DNA of 64,000 nt from Setoptus koraiensis (taxonomy: Eukaryota > Arthropoda), in the NCBI GenBank assembly GCA_048013815.1, contig CM106585.1, forward strand, positions 13,330,001 to 13,394,000, written 5' to 3'. The notes beneath the pieces are model-generated. The model did no database searches. It was not told where the DNA came from and saw nothing but the letters and a program-made list of their open reading frames with translations. Both the position numbers and the translations under genes were made by a program. The stretch's first letter is position 1. Each line of letters starts with the position of its first letter. This document shows positions 1 through 12,377 of this stretch, in pieces.

Positions 1-544
1 AACTAAAACGACTACACAGACAGAGGGCTGCTGCTGCTGTCTAGACGCCAACAGCACCAGCAGCAGCGTAAGCTACCGACGTGCCATGTTTTTAATTGAC
101 GCAATCAGCATCACAAATAGCAACGCAGCAATGGCCAGGTGAAAATCGGGCGCAATCCGGAAGGCGGAATGTGGAATGCGAATAGTGGAATGTGAACTGA
201 TGAAGTGGAGCCGATAGTGGCTTCGCTTGCCGGCTCTGCTGGTCCAGTGATAATAAATGGGGAATTATCAATAGCGCCACTTGTTTCACTTTGGATGCTT
301 CACTCTCGCTTCTTCGCATTTGTTGCTGCCAACTTCATCATCGTCGGCGTCGTCGTCAGCGATACAGCCAGTGAATACAGATGCCAGTGAATAGAGGAAA
401 CAACCACAACTGGACCACACTTGCAAGCTGGCTAATTATAGCTAGACTCGTGGACACACCAAAAACTCACTAACAGATGCCAATCTCACACTCAACTGAT
501 TAGATTGAGCAACCACACACTTGCACACGCATCTGAATCAGATG

Positions 545-586
545 ATCTGATCTCTCTGTATTACAAAGTCTGTAATGAGATCAGAT
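545..586. repeat. imperfect inverted repeat (hairpin)
   Basis: Ten bases at 545-554 pair perfectly with 577-586. A further six bases (560-565 with 571-576) pair inside, after a five-base bulge on the left arm, leaving a five-base loop. The right arm contains TGAGATCA, which equals the first eight bases of the bantam microRNA, but the following bases do not match bantam, so I do not call it a microRNA. Confidence 0.5.
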
Positions 587-1593
587 TAATTCCGACGAGC
601 GCTGCACACAAATTGAATTACTATCGGAAGTTGGGTTTTTTCGTGGAGGCACGCATGTAACGTTGACATTTACAAGTCACTCTCAAACACTAGCTGCTCT
701 GCGTGAGATCGCCAATTGAAAACTTTCCATTCATGGGGTGAGTGCTTAAATTGGCGAATTGTTCGCAAAATGACGCCACAAAGCCTGTCAATTGTCGTGG
801 CCAGACATCGATCAACTAAACGAATTGAAATTCAGCCGTTCAACTGGAAATTGTTAATCGAGCGCCAGTGACACTATACTAGATAAATGACCCCATCAAG
901 CTGTATGGATGGTCAGCTAAGACGCCAATGAGACAACTTTCACTGAGCAACAAGTAAAAGTTTCGAAACTCATTTGAGTCAAAATGCTTGATTCTCGATA
1001 TATTTTCGCCCGACGATGTGTGTGTTACCACATGTGGGGATAAACGATCAAAGACACGATGTGGCAATTATTGCAATTATCGTCTTTCGCTCCCCCTATT
1101 TACAACTATTTCTGGCTCGCTATCTATCACTGAGATTTACGTTCTCTATTTTAAACATCAAACGGAGAACTCGGTCGGCGGTTGCCAGTCAAGTCATAGG
1201 TCAGTCCAAGATTTTCGGCAACCATTAAATCATGAGACGACTTCAGCTAGACTAGCAATGCAAGTTGCACAGTGTTGCTACATGACTTTATAATCGGCTC
1301 ATATGAGGCAACACACATCACTTGATATGAGTTTTTCGTAGCCGACACCGTCTAAATGTATAAACCAATTGAGCTAATGAGATTATGTGTAAGTGGTGAT
1401 AGATGAGGTAGGCAGCCTAATGAACTCGCTGGCTGGCCGTGTGTGTGTGCCAAGTTGAAACCTTTCCCTCGCCTAAATCATTTCTGGAATGATTTCCGCC
1501 CAAAATGGATGCACTTGCGATGGTTTCCGTAGTCAACAATTTTTCTCGCTAACAAGCAACACAATATATCTAGACGAGAGTTTGCACCACCAC

Positions 1594-1640
1594 AAACAAC
1601 AGCAACAACAACAACAACAACAACAACAACAGCAACAGCA
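1594..1640. repeat. CAA/CAG trinucleotide microsatellite
   Basis: A run of CAA with a few CAG units. It creates a polyglutamine stretch in one plus-strand frame and polyvaline in the reverse frame. There is no sign that either is translated. Confidence 0.85.
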
Positions 1641-2349
1641 AATTCAACGCCCGTGGCAAGAGCGAGAGAGCGAGAAAAGCTTGTTAAAAGCAAGCGAGTC
1701 TAATATCTCATTTATTATATCGTTCAAATTCAAGTTCAATGACACCCACTTTGCCTGTGTGCACTGTGTATCTGGACACGCAAGAACCGGATCAAAATGT
1801 TAATTATCTCGCTCGTTGTTGTTATTATTGGGGCGTAGAGGCATGGAACAGTCGTGATGGCGATGCAAATCTTGATATCTAAATATCTTTAGAACATAAG
1901 GTGGGGAGTCACTTCCACTTGCCAGCCAATAACGCTAATGTAACTCTGGCATGTTCTTGTGAGTTCCTGTTGTTGAAAAACTGCTGACTGCTGAGAACAA
2001 GTGGCAACAATGGCCCGATAATCCTGATTAGCACAGTTTAATCCTATAACAAGCCGTGTGTATCACCGCGGTGTTTTAAAAAATGAAGCGAATCCCTCGC
2101 TCTCTCTTCCTGACAGGTAACTCTGTCGGAATCTAGCGCGCCTGGCAATCTGCATATTTTTTGCACCGGCAATGCACCCACATGGCGTCTAGACACTTTC
2201 TTTACCACATTGTTTGGCGTGCTCTTCGGGACAGAGTTTCTTGGTTCGCCATGTGCGCCAGCGTTAAGCAGCATGCACGCCATATTTCAGGTTTAGCTGA
2301 CAACAAGCCATAAATATGACGCTTCATACTACAGTGTTCCTCGTAACAG

Positions 2350-2351
<2 letters not shown>

Positions 2352-2381
<30 letters not shown>
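2352..2381. repeat. CT dinucleotide microsatellite
   Basis: About fifteen uninterrupted CT units, visible directly. No gene relation is apparent. Confidence 0.9.
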
Positions 2382-2386
<5 letters not shown>

Positions 2387-2871
2387 GGATAATTCTTAGA
2401 ATGGGCGCGATTGGCTCGATCTGTTCTCGTCGAGACAGACACAGAGGAATGGTTGCGAAAAATATGGCCAGTTTCGGCTTGAAGCGAAATGACAAGACAA
2501 CGAGATGGCGCGAGATGAAAGTAGAGAGACAAGGATTAGTTGCTGAGAACAAGAATGGTGGCATCAGCAGATTCGGCGGCTAGAGTGGCAGTTGTATGGA
2601 CTGACAGACCGATTCGGAGAGAGAGTAAGAGAGAGAGGGGGGGGGGAGAATCCGAGCTTGAGGCTTGCGGCGGAGAACAAGAGCGAGGCAATTGGAATTA
2701 GAATGGAGTTTGCGCAAGTGGCAGCGATGACTGACTGACTGGCTGGATGGATGGATGAAACTTGGTTAACTGTTCGTCTCGAATTCAACAAATCATCATT
2801 CAAATTGCAAATTGCATATCCATTGCCATCTCCGCAATCAGATGAACTACAAACAAGCCCGTTACATTCCA

Positions 2872-2989
2872 ACGGTTAGATTCTGACGGTTAGATTCTGA
2901 CGGTTAGATTCTGACGGCTAGATTCTGACGGCTAGATTCTGACGGTTAGATTCTGACGGTTATATTCTGACGGTTATATTCTGACGGTT
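2872..2989. repeat. 14-base minisatellite, eight copies
   Basis: Eight head-to-tail copies of a 14-base unit, ACGGTTAGATTCTG, followed by a six-base partial copy. Copies 4 and 5 carry ACGGCTAG and copies 7 and 8 carry ACGGTTAT. Variants therefore sit next to each other, as expected if the array grew by local duplication. No protein reading is evident. Confidence 0.9.
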
Positions 2990-5469
2990 GGAAGAGCGGG
3001 ACAGGGAGAGAAAAGTCACTTAGTTGCGACAGGTAACGCCGACTCGGCTGGCAGCGCCAACAAAAGGCAGCTTGACAAAAGTCATGTCAGTTTGACAAAG
3101 TGACTCGGCTCACAGCAAACACGACCCACTATTTGTTGTTGTTGTCGTTGTTGTTGTTGGGTGACACTTTGCTGACTTTATCAGCATCTAACATGGCGGA
3201 CTAATTTAAATAGACTACCCATTTAGTAGGGGCGAGGGCAGGGGGAGAGCAACAATTTTTATTATTCATCCACACAGCAGAAACCTGTTGACTTCTGCTC
3301 GAGCCAGTCAGCAGTCTAGACTGCTGACTGGATGAGAAAATGTCAGCTGATCATCATCGTCGTCGTCGTAGATGATCCATGAATGGCGGCCGTTATTAGC
3401 AACAGTTGGCAGCAGAAGTAACGGTACACCAGCTACTATTTTTGTGTTTGCCAAGCTCTGACAAGCAGTATTAGTGTTATGTAAGCAACTATCGCAACTG
3501 TGGGCCGACCATTGCTGCATGCGAACGCAGTATCAAATTCGCGAACATGGCTACAATCCTGAAGGTAAATCATTATTATTGGTGGTGTAATAGCCACGAC
3601 AACTTCGATGTGCCGGTTGCGCCAAATGTCAAAGTTGTCACAACATTGTCATGGTGGCCATGGTCGCCACAACAAACGGCGGCGCTCACACAATTTTGTC
3701 AGCTTTTCAATGCGACAAAATGCGCCATCCAACAGGCTGCGATAACGGCCCGGCGAAAGTGAATGAATCGCCGTTATCGGGTCAGAATAGGTTGGCTATT
3801 GACTCGGCACTGTGTTACAGTTGCCTGTGACAACAAAACAGTGAGAGTAATCAACTTAAACTCGTCGTATAACGGTATAACGGTGTTGCTGGTGCCAGTG
3901 AGAGTGACTTTTACGCACTCTGTTCATACAAACTAAATATAAACACTCGCCCAGCGACTAGTGTCAATAAACTGTGACTAAATAAAAAAACTAGTTGTTA
4001 TAACAGGTGTCAGTAGAGTGTGGCAGAGCGCAGGCAAAGTAGGTAGTGTGGTAGCTAGGGCGAGTTGCCCTACAGACAAACTCATCATAAGTCATTCTAA
4101 TCAATTTTATCCAATTGATCCGGATTCTCTGTAGCCATCTGGCGTTGATGTTGGATAACAGGCTCGGTGTCAACAAGTAGGCCTCACATGTGTAGCTGTC
4201 AAACTGTGCGACCGCTCTGTATTAAGCAGCCGACAATTTGCCAGTGAGAACAAGCAGATTGTCAATTTTGCCTAACAAGATTTGTTACACTGACAAATGC
4301 GTCTGTGCCAGTCGATGTTTGTGATAATAACGTTTGTGACCCAAAAAAGTTAACGTCAATCGCAGCCATAGGCAAACGATGCGGATCGATAACAACGAAC
4401 AACAAAAAAGCCGAAATAAGCAGGCTTTAGCAGGCGGCCTGCAAGCGTTGCCATCGAGCGCACATGTGCCGGCACACACGACATTTACCCGTCTATGGGA
4501 GTGCGTCGCCCATCGACACTGATGCCTATTGAATGCGACTCAAGACATTTTTTAGCCCATCATTGCGCTGAAGAATGTGCGCTAGAGAAGTAACAAACGC
4601 ACGATATCGCAATGATGATGGAAAAACTCTTGTCGGTTTCCCAATTGGCTGCAATGCGGAATTGCACTGCAAAGAGCGCGTTTGCGCAAAATTTGCCTGC
4701 ATGAGCCGTTAATTGATTTGATCACAATCTAATGGTTTTTGAGGGCGTCATCTATATTAGATATTATTATAATTTAATGAAGGGCTATTAATGAATCATT
4801 AATAATGAACGGCAGCGCGCCATCATGATAGCGAGCCGGCGATTGAAAGATGAGTGACGAGACAAGCCATCGCAACTTGTAGACCACAAAGGCTATATTC
4901 AGGGCTCTTCAGGCTCTTCAATGAGGTACGTGAAGCACGTCGAGCGCGTCAAGCAGCGACTTCCTCTGACAGCGGCGCAATGAGAGAGTGAGTTATTGTT
5001 ATTTGCATGTAGCATGCACTTTGATGCACTTGATTGGTGGCGTCAATTTGCAGCGCCAACAACAACAACAACTGCGCCAACTGCAAATTAAAGTTGCAGA
5101 GGCGTCACTAATCTAAGGGCTTATCGTGTTTATCAGTTAATTAATCACATTAGCCGCCATTTATTAATCAAACGATAAGCATCTCGGTCTCCCCCTTCAG
5201 TGTCTAGACATTTGTCAGGCACGATTGTGTTTGTATCGGCGTGTGCGGTGCATCGACATGCAATATCAACACTAGTGATGCGACATACAGGATTTGCCTG
5301 TAATTGGCTTGTAATGACAAACATCTATCAAACAGCATGGACAGCGAGACATTTTTGCAAGGTGCGCCGCTTGTTGTTGTACAAGTGAATTGAACCTGTC
5401 GCATACGACAATAACGACGCTCAATAACAACAACAGCGACATCGATGCGCCAGACGACTCTGTCTGTTG

Positions 5470-5510
5470 GCGCTAGTAATTGCTCATTGAAATTGCGCAA
5501 TTACTAGCGC
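5470..5510. repeat. 14-bp perfect inverted repeat with 13-base spacer
   Basis: The arm GCGCTAGTAATTGC at 5470-5483 is the exact reverse complement of 5497-5510. The right arm overlaps one copy of TTGCGCAA at 5493-5500. It may be a remnant of a small inverted-repeat element. I see no target-site duplication. Confidence 0.8.
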
Positions 5511-6656
5511 ATGTGTGTTTGATACAGACAATCACTGTCTAGTAGACAGTGTCTATAAACAAACAATGGACGATTTTCAATTTTGACAACTGACGCAACC
5601 ATTGCGAGCCAATGCGAGCGAGCCATCTTGTTCGAATGTCGCCGTGACGCTGTCTAGACTGCATGCCAGACCCAAAGAGCATAGGGGTCTCGTTGTAAAA
5701 TATTCGTTGGCGCAAGACTAGACAGCAATCAATTGATTCGAAATGACAACAATCGATACACAACGACTGACTCACCGGGCCACTAGTGCAATAGAGCAAC
5801 CATGTGATGGTACAACATTACAATACAAAGCCATAACAAAGATGATACTCCACTTATTTTGACAAATGTCAGATGAGCTCACAATTGTCAGCCGTTGTGT
5901 AAGTGTACTGCTGTCGGGTAAGAGATATACATGCCACTTACGTAAGTGATATAAATGGAAAAGTTTATTTTCACTAGCAACAACTATGTTAATCCGTTGC
6001 TCACACCACTAACGAGGCGGCCTTGTTCACCTGTTGCTGGTCTGTTGTTGCTGTTGTTGTTTGTGTATTTGTAAAGCCCATTTGTGCAACTGGTTGGCTG
6101 ACAAAACGAGCAGCATGAGAAGGACATTTTTCTATTTTCAAATGTAAACAACAATTGTTGTGTAACAATTGGGTAGTAGGCAGTAATCCATCCAGAGCAT
6201 GCATTATGGCACTTTGTTAGCAACGATCAATACAGTTGAAATTTGTTACACACATCTGACTGGCTGACTTTGGCGTCGCAAGCAAATGTTCTCGACTCTT
6301 CCGAGATCTCGTTTCCGACAATTTCCATTGTCACTGCTCTTGCTTCACCATTTGCTCACACAATCATAGATACAAATACATGCGGCTGCTGGCACACAAA
6401 TCTAACAATCTAGGCTACCTTGTAAGGCGAGATTGAAGGGTGCAACTGCGACCATGGTGACAATGTAACCATCATCACGTTGTTTGGAATGTGGCACAAT
6501 TTTCCATAACACCACAACTGACAAGCAAATTGACAGTCCGAACAAATTCACAGTCAAGTTGATGGTCGATTGCGCAAATTGGTTTTGCTTCACTGTTTAT
6601 TGACAGGATTCAATCAAGTCGCACAATCTCGAATGGCTTTTTCCACGGGAGCAGGA

Positions 6657-6690
6657 CAACTGCAAACAATTATACATTTGTTTGCAGTTG
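6657..6690. repeat. 13-bp perfect hairpin
   Basis: CAACTGCAAACAA at 6657-6669 pairs exactly with 6678-6690 across an eight-base loop. It lies about 230 bases upstream of the TATA box of the next small gene. Its function is unknown. Confidence 0.8.
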
Positions 6691-6918
6691 CCCTCCAGTA
6701 CTGCAGTTTTCGCAGCGATATCGATTCATCTTGGCGAACTCCGACATGTGGCTGCCAGTGGGTGCCCGCCTGGCTTTCGTCACAAACAATTCAATGTTCG
6801 ATGTCTGCCATCCACTGCGTGATGGACAAGAAATTTTATAAAAATTCACAACAAACACCAGCGTGTTGTCTTCAATAATTCAAAAACTAAAATTAGATTG
6901 CTCAATATACGCTCATGA

Positions 6919-6926
6919 TATAAATA
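6919..6926 (+). promoter_or_regulatory. TATA box of the small secreted peptide gene
   Basis: A perfect TATAAATA lies 94 bases before the ATG at 7013. That predicts transcription starting near 6950 and a 5' leader of about 60 bases, a normal arrangement for a TATA-driven gene. The role is inferred from sequence and spacing only. Confidence 0.5.
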
Positions 6927-7012
6927 GTGGGCAACAGCTTTGTGAGGATATCATTCGAAATTGATCTCTCAAGGCAAACACACAAATCAATCAATATTTA
7001 TTTGGAATATTC

Positions 7013-7258
7013 TTGAAAACAAATTGCCGACGACAAAAAAAAAAGAAAATTTCGTTCGAGCCTATCATTTGGATCTTGGCCTCGGCTCTGTGCGTCAATT
7101 TGGTTTTGGTTGGCGCCAAAGAATGTCCAAATACACCAGAATATCCCCATTCAGTGAAATATCGCCGAGATTGCAAAACAGGTTGCATAGAGGCTGGTTA
7201 CCGTGATGGCGTACGCTTAAGTCGCGCAGAATGTTGCTGCACATATTTCATTGAATAA
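7013..7258 (+). CDS. small secreted cysteine-rich peptide (unrecognised family)
   Basis: An 81-residue open frame with a lysine-rich start (KKKK, residues 10-13) followed by a hydrophobic stretch, about residues 16-35, that reads as a signal peptide or anchor ending near LVGA. The mature part of about 46 residues has six cysteines spaced C-x15-C-x3-C-x14-CCC. That is enough for a small disulfide-stabilised peptide such as an antimicrobial, inhibitor-like or venom/saliva peptide, but the spacing matches no family I can name. A TATAAATA box 94 bases upstream supports transcription of this strand. I see no introns and no AATAAA just downstream. The next ATG is not in a better position, so I kept the first one. 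It could still be a chance frame; coding status is probable, not certain. Confidence 0.5.
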   Translation: MKTNCRRQKKKKISFEPIIWILASALCVNLVLVGAKECPNTPEYPHSVKYRRDCKTGCIEAGYRDGVRLSRAECCCTYFIE

Positions 7259-8395
7259 TGAGTGAATTCGGCAAATTGAGTCACATATAGGCCAATGAAT
7301 TTTAACAGAATGATATCCACGAGACAGCGACAAAGGTTGCGCAACGAGGAAAGATAATGTTATCCTCGATTCCAATTAAATGATCTCGTGCATCCGGCAA
7401 TTTTGTGCTTTTTCTCGAGGCATGCAGCCGCCAAACGAGCTTCGATAACTGCATAAACATGTTTGTACATAATGCGCACTCGTTAGTGTGCAATGTCACG
7501 TCAATCCATTGATACATTTATCACTGGCATATCTAGTGAAATTCTAAAAATATCCTTACACTGCAAGTTAGTGTCTTTTTTTAGTGTCTTGCACAATTGC
7601 GCAACATCGTTTTATCGTTATTCGATAGTCGGCGCCGATTGTTGCGCCGAAACTTCTATTGTGACTCGCGGTTTGTGTCGCGCAAATCGCTCAGGATCAC
7701 ATGAGAATAGATAGAGATATCAAGTGATAATTGTGACCAATGTGTCGATTCTGACGAAGCCGTCGTTTATCCTATATGAGCCGAAAGCGCAAGCCTGGGG
7801 TCTTGTCAGGGTGACAGCAGCGCACGGGCTGCCGTCAGAGGGCTACGAGTCGCTGATGGCGGCAAAAAAATGCAGAGACAACCAGACTTCGGCGAGACAG
7901 CTTACATAAAGACTTGTATAATGAGGAGAAAAAATTCTTGGTGGTTGCCAAGTGTCGGTTTATTATTATTATTTATTGTGCAACAGCGACATTACCGTTG
8001 AATGCACAAGTGGATAAAATAAAATATTTTAATTACAAAACTCGCGCCTAATCGACCTTTCTCTCTTTGTCTAGATCGCTTTGGCTGCTTGTGAGACTTA
8101 CGCGATAGCTCGGCATGAGAGAGCTCGACCCTTTTACAAGTGTTAGTTTCACAAGCTGCCAGCAAAATAGGCAGCCAGGCGGGCAGGTGCGGCAAGCAAT
8201 TAGTTGCTTATAATAGCGACTTGTTGATTAGTTATACTGGCTTGCCGATCGATTATATATTAGGCATGTTGATCACGTAGCTGGTGGCAGCGAGCGCGCC
8301 TAGCCGAGTAGTGGCCGGCGTTTGTTTATCAGCATTGTGTCTGTTTCCTTTTGTGCGGTTGACTTTGCGTCTGTTCACCTGTTCCAACCACAAGC

Positions 8396-8406
8396 AACAA
8401 CGACAA

Positions 8407-8436
<30 letters not shown>
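8396..8436. repeat. CAA/CAG microsatellite
   Basis: An interrupted CAA/CAG run that gives a polyglutamine shadow frame on the plus strand. Confidence 0.8.
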
Positions 8437-8438
<2 letters not shown>

Positions 8439-8661
8439 CGGCCGATTGTTATTGAATCCGAAAGAATCGACCTGGAAGTGTGCGTTTCACCCTTGCCTGT
8501 GTGCCTGCGTGAGCAGCCTCGAACACGAACGGGGCCTCCCGTGCAATCCATCGCCAGAAACGATCAATATCAGCACTGAGAGTCTATTCTGAGTTAGCTG
8601 CTTCGAAACTCACCTGGCCTGTGACGTTCCCGGCGAGCGATGGGCAACCATCAGGGCAGGT

Positions 8662-8711
8662 TAATCACGTACACGCGTAACTCACAACAAAGTTATGCGT
8701 GTACGTGATTA
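8662..8711. repeat. 21-bp hairpin with eight-base loop
   Basis: The 21 bases at 8662-8682 pair with 8691-8711 along their whole length. Fifteen perfect pairs (arm TAATCACGTACACGC) are followed by one G-U pair and five more perfect pairs, with an eight-base loop between. The stem is too short for a standard Drosha substrate, so a microRNA is not implied. A small terminal-inverted-repeat remnant is an alternative. Confidence 0.8.
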
Positions 8712-8773
8712 GGTAAGACCGTGTTTGGTTGGCTTCGCCGCCGATTGGGATGCTCGCATATGTTGCCTGTTGC

Positions 8774-8871
8774 AGCAACGACGACAACAACAACGACGAC
8801 AACGACAACAGCGACAATAGCGACAACAACAACAACGACAACAGTAACGACAACAACAACAACAACAACCA
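8774..8871. repeat. CAA/CGA trinucleotide microsatellite
   Basis: About 100 bases of CAA with regular CGA and CAG interruptions. Read in different frames it gives Thr-, Asn/Asp- or Val-rich shadows. I see no gene here. Confidence 0.85.
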
Positions 8872-10528
8872 GTCGCGAGTGTGTTGTAATTACGATAAGT
8901 GCGTTGATATGCGCACCACTAATTATCACCTCTTTCGTTAATTAATCAGCGGAGTGTCTTGTCGTTATCACCGGAGCTGCTGTCAGTCGCAGTAGCTCCA
9001 TCGAAGCCAATCAACTCATTCTCACAGTCTGTAATTGGATAACGCTGGCACTTATTGATTAAGGGTCCATCATCCATCTTGTTTTGGACACGGTGTCGCT
9101 GTCGCCTGCCACAAGTGAGGTTATTGACTGTTTAAGAAGCTGATAGTTAAATTAAATCTCTCGCTCACTTGGGGCTTACTGGTCGCGCTCAAACACAACG
9201 CTACGTCCACACCAGAGGGCTGTACCTGTAGCTGGCTGCGTCTCTAATTATGGTCTCGACAGTCAATATGGCAGCTCTGATTTCGCGATCGCGATCGTCA
9301 TTCGCAGTGACAATCGCAGTGCATGGGGCTACCTATTGATAGTTGCCATTGACAATGGCGAACAGTCGAGTCACAGAAAAATCAAAATGAAATCTAAACG
9401 ACAGCAACACAAGACGGTGAGACGCGTTTTCAACGTGGGCTCATTTTTGGTTTCTCTGTCAAGAATTGGGATGCACCGCAGTGTCTCGCAGCTTGACTTT
9501 CCTTGTGAGTCGAGTGGAAATATGAGAACAAGATCACTAGGAAAAGCAATATGGGTTAGCAGAAGTGAAGCAGCCAGTCAACGTAGCGAGAGCGGGTGGC
9601 AAAAGTTGTAGCGAGTTGTGGTCATTACCAACAACAAGCAACAACAACAACAACAACGACAGCAACAACAACCTGTTGCAAGGAAACTTCCAATCGTGTC
9701 TATCCAAGTGTCTCAGCAGGTTCAGTGATTTCAGCGAATGAACTTACATAATAATATAATAAGAAGCTTGTTGTTTAATGGCGAGTGATTAAAAATAATC
9801 AACAAAACTCGTCTATTGATGGCCTGATTGGGCCAGCTGAGCTGATTCGAGCTGGCCCGTCGAACCGAGCACGACGTGGCTTGTCGCTGGCACGACAAAC
9901 AAACAAGCAAACAGGTTACAAACGTCTCTCTTGTTTTCGGCTCGTCTGAAACGTCGTGAGCTGTCACTAGGGGACACAATGAACTTTGTTTGCCTTTGTT
10001 TGCCAGCACCAATATCGAGTTGATCTTTAGATTTTGTTTACAACAACAACAACGACGACGACAACGAACTGCCCTCTCCATTTCGACACCGACGCCGCTT
10101 TCGGTGTCATATTGCACGCCATCAGATATTAGCCAGTTTTAAATGTCTTCACGAGACAAACGGTTACACACAAGTTGCGTGTTGAATTAACAACAGCAAC
10201 AGACTATTAATTTGGCTTGTCGCCGGTGATGGTTGCAGCCGACAACGGCATCAGGAAAGCTTCGAGACGCTGCTAACTTTCAAGCTTGCATGATATTACA
10301 TAGAGGTGATATTATATAACATATTATGCAACAGACACACGGCACCCGGCGACAGTATCCGTCGCCGCTATTGTGAACAGAAATCGCCAGAAATAATGGT
10401 GATACTGTCGCTGCAAAACAACAACATTCGAGCCAACATAAGCCAGGTATATGGGTAATCGGAATAGCTCGCCGGCGACAAGACAAGCCTTTCGCGAGTA
10501 TGCAGACGATTTGCGTCACTCTGGCGTG

Positions 10529-10604
10529 TTTATTATTATTATTATTATTATTATTATTGTCGTTGTTGTTGTTGTTGTTGTTGTTGTGGTTGCTGTTGCT
10601 GTTG
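10529..10604. repeat. compound ATT and GTT microsatellite
   Basis: About ten ATT units pass directly into GTT units with later GCT interruptions. Leucine-rich and asparagine-rich shadow frames arise from it. Confidence 0.85.
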
Positions 10605-11029
10605 TTCGTGTTCCATGATCGCATAATCGGTTGTTGTCGTGAGCTGTCAGACGTCGTCTATTACAGCGACGACAGCAACAACAACAACAACAAGTGATGA
10701 TGTATAACTCTTATCCTTTCTCTCTCGTCAGAATGAGCTCCCTGTCTCCCTCTGAAGCTAATAATCGGAAGATTACGTAAAATCCTGTTTCGATGTTATG
10801 ACCGGCTCGCTATGGAGCTGTCGCCACTGCGAAGATTGTTCGTTGCTTCTGTTTATCTGTTTATCATTGTTTAATCCGATGTTTGTCAACAAATCACAAA
10901 TTTTTATTAGCCTTCTTCTCTCTCATCACGTTTCTGCACAGGTGGCAATAAACTATAGTAAAAATTGTCACTGTCGTGAGTGGAAAGAAATGACGGAGAT
11001 GAAAAAAAGAAGAGAAAAAAACAGGTCGC

Positions 11030-11033
<4 letters not shown>

Positions 11034-11102
<69 letters not shown>
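11034..11102. repeat. CT dinucleotide microsatellite
   Basis: A nearly uninterrupted CT run of about 65 bases with one TTTC interruption near its right end. Confidence 0.9.
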
Positions 11103-11105
<3 letters not shown>

Positions 11106-12377
11106 CACCCAGCGAATGCCTTTCGCTGGCGAAAGTCTTAAGAGTCGCAAAGGTGACAGTACACTACCAATTGAATCAATTCAGCAAGGCTTCATATTAT
11201 TAGCATAGGGCAGCATGATGTAATGGTAAAATACGCTTGTTTCTAGCCAGTTTACTGCCGGCCCGCGGACAGCAGATGCCACAACCTGTTGCTGTTGTCG
11301 GAACAAACTCTCTTGCGAATGCTGTATCTATACAATGCCGAATTATGCAAAAATGTCGCCTTGCTTAGGGACACTATTAACCATGCTCGTGTTGCTATTT
11401 TCATGCAAAGCGACAGAATTAGTTTCTCACTAGTCTGTTTGTTCCGGTAAAATTTTCGGCGTTTTCCCTGAGGACGAACATCACCGAAAAAAAGCACAGA
11501 TTGCGCAACAGACTTGCGTGAATTTTCTCGAAAATATCCTACAGGTAATCTGTTGAGGAAACATCCCGAAGACAACTGAAGGATGCCCCCATGGCCGAGT
11601 CGGAAATGAATGCCAGCAATAAATACTCACCGAACAGGCCGTTTATGGCTTGCGAAACTTATGGCACCGCGCTCGTGCATTCCGAACTGAATTTGTTGGC
11701 GTCGCATTGCCCCGTAAGCTAGCCCCCATGTGAAATGGGGGCGATTCCTCAATCCGACCGATTCGAATTCTGGATTTTTCGGTTTCTCCTGGTCTCTTTT
11801 CAGTGGGAACCCGTTTTTTCGGGTTCAGTTAAGGTCATTTTTGGGTTATTTTTCGAAATATAAGATTCAAAAATGGATTGACGTTCGCCATCGACATATA
11901 TTTAGAATGCGATATGAGACATTTCGAAAAAGAACGCTCTACTTTACGGTTTTCACGGGACAAAACACCCATGTCCGGTGTTTTGAGGGCGAACAAATAG
12001 GGCTCAATCATACGAGAGGCTCTGCACCCATTATTTTGATAAAATCATTTATTTGGTGTTCAAAATGTGCGCCCACAGTTGTCAGTTGTCTTGCGGAGCC
12101 GCGCGTCAGATGGAGCCACTGCAATTCCTCTCAAATAACCACGGTGCGCTCACACAGATGATGCACCAGATGATGCGAGAGAGAGCCACGTCAACCGGCA
12201 ATACGAATGCATTGCTGACAGGGCAAATCACAACAACAACAATAATCCGGCTAAAAGGCACAAATTTGTTTGTTTTAGGCTTCATTACACTTATTTTATA
12301 ATTATAATCAATTAATTATTATTTATTACCTATATACTGATTGAATCGGAACACGAGGAACATAACGTAGGACAATA

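Larger units (their letters stand above)
1..6900. other. non-coding region, left end
   Basis: I see no gene I can support in this stretch. Open frames are short, overlap on both strands and are mostly produced by microsatellites or by stop-poor composition. It holds a CAA/CAG run near 1.6 kb, a CT run near 2.35 kb, a 14-base minisatellite near 2.9 kb, and hairpins near 0.55, 5.5 and 6.7 kb. Four exact copies of the palindrome TTGCGCAA lie at 2710, 4682, 5493 and 6570. It could be intergenic DNA or a long intron of a gene outside the window. Confidence 0.6.
7260..12370. other. non-coding region with microsatellites and possible exon remnants
   Basis: No complete gene is supported. There are trinucleotide runs near 8.4, 8.8, 9.65 and 10.55 kb, a CT run near 11.05 kb and a 21-bp hairpin at 8662. 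The part 11.25-11.83 kb is free of simple repeats and has splice-like signals on both strands with short open stretches in several frames. It is listed as a finding because I could not resolve a gene model there. A plus-strand frame ending near 12301 has a hydrophobic end but is probably accidental. Confidence 0.5.

Noticed and set aside
577-600. TGAGATCA at the hairpin arm, equal to the start of bantam
   Set aside because: The match stops after eight bases and the hairpin is short with a five-base bulge.
11583-11660. tRNA-like start (CCCCATGGCCGAGTCGG) resembling an A box of a Ser/Leu tRNA
   Set aside because: No B box of the GGTTCGAATCC type follows at the right distance and no cloverleaf can be drawn.
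12109-12301. Plus-strand frame ending in a hydrophobic segment just upstream of TRAP-beta
   Set aside because: It would leave only 77 bases before the TRAP-beta start, part of it is an ACAACA repeat, and no family is recognisable.
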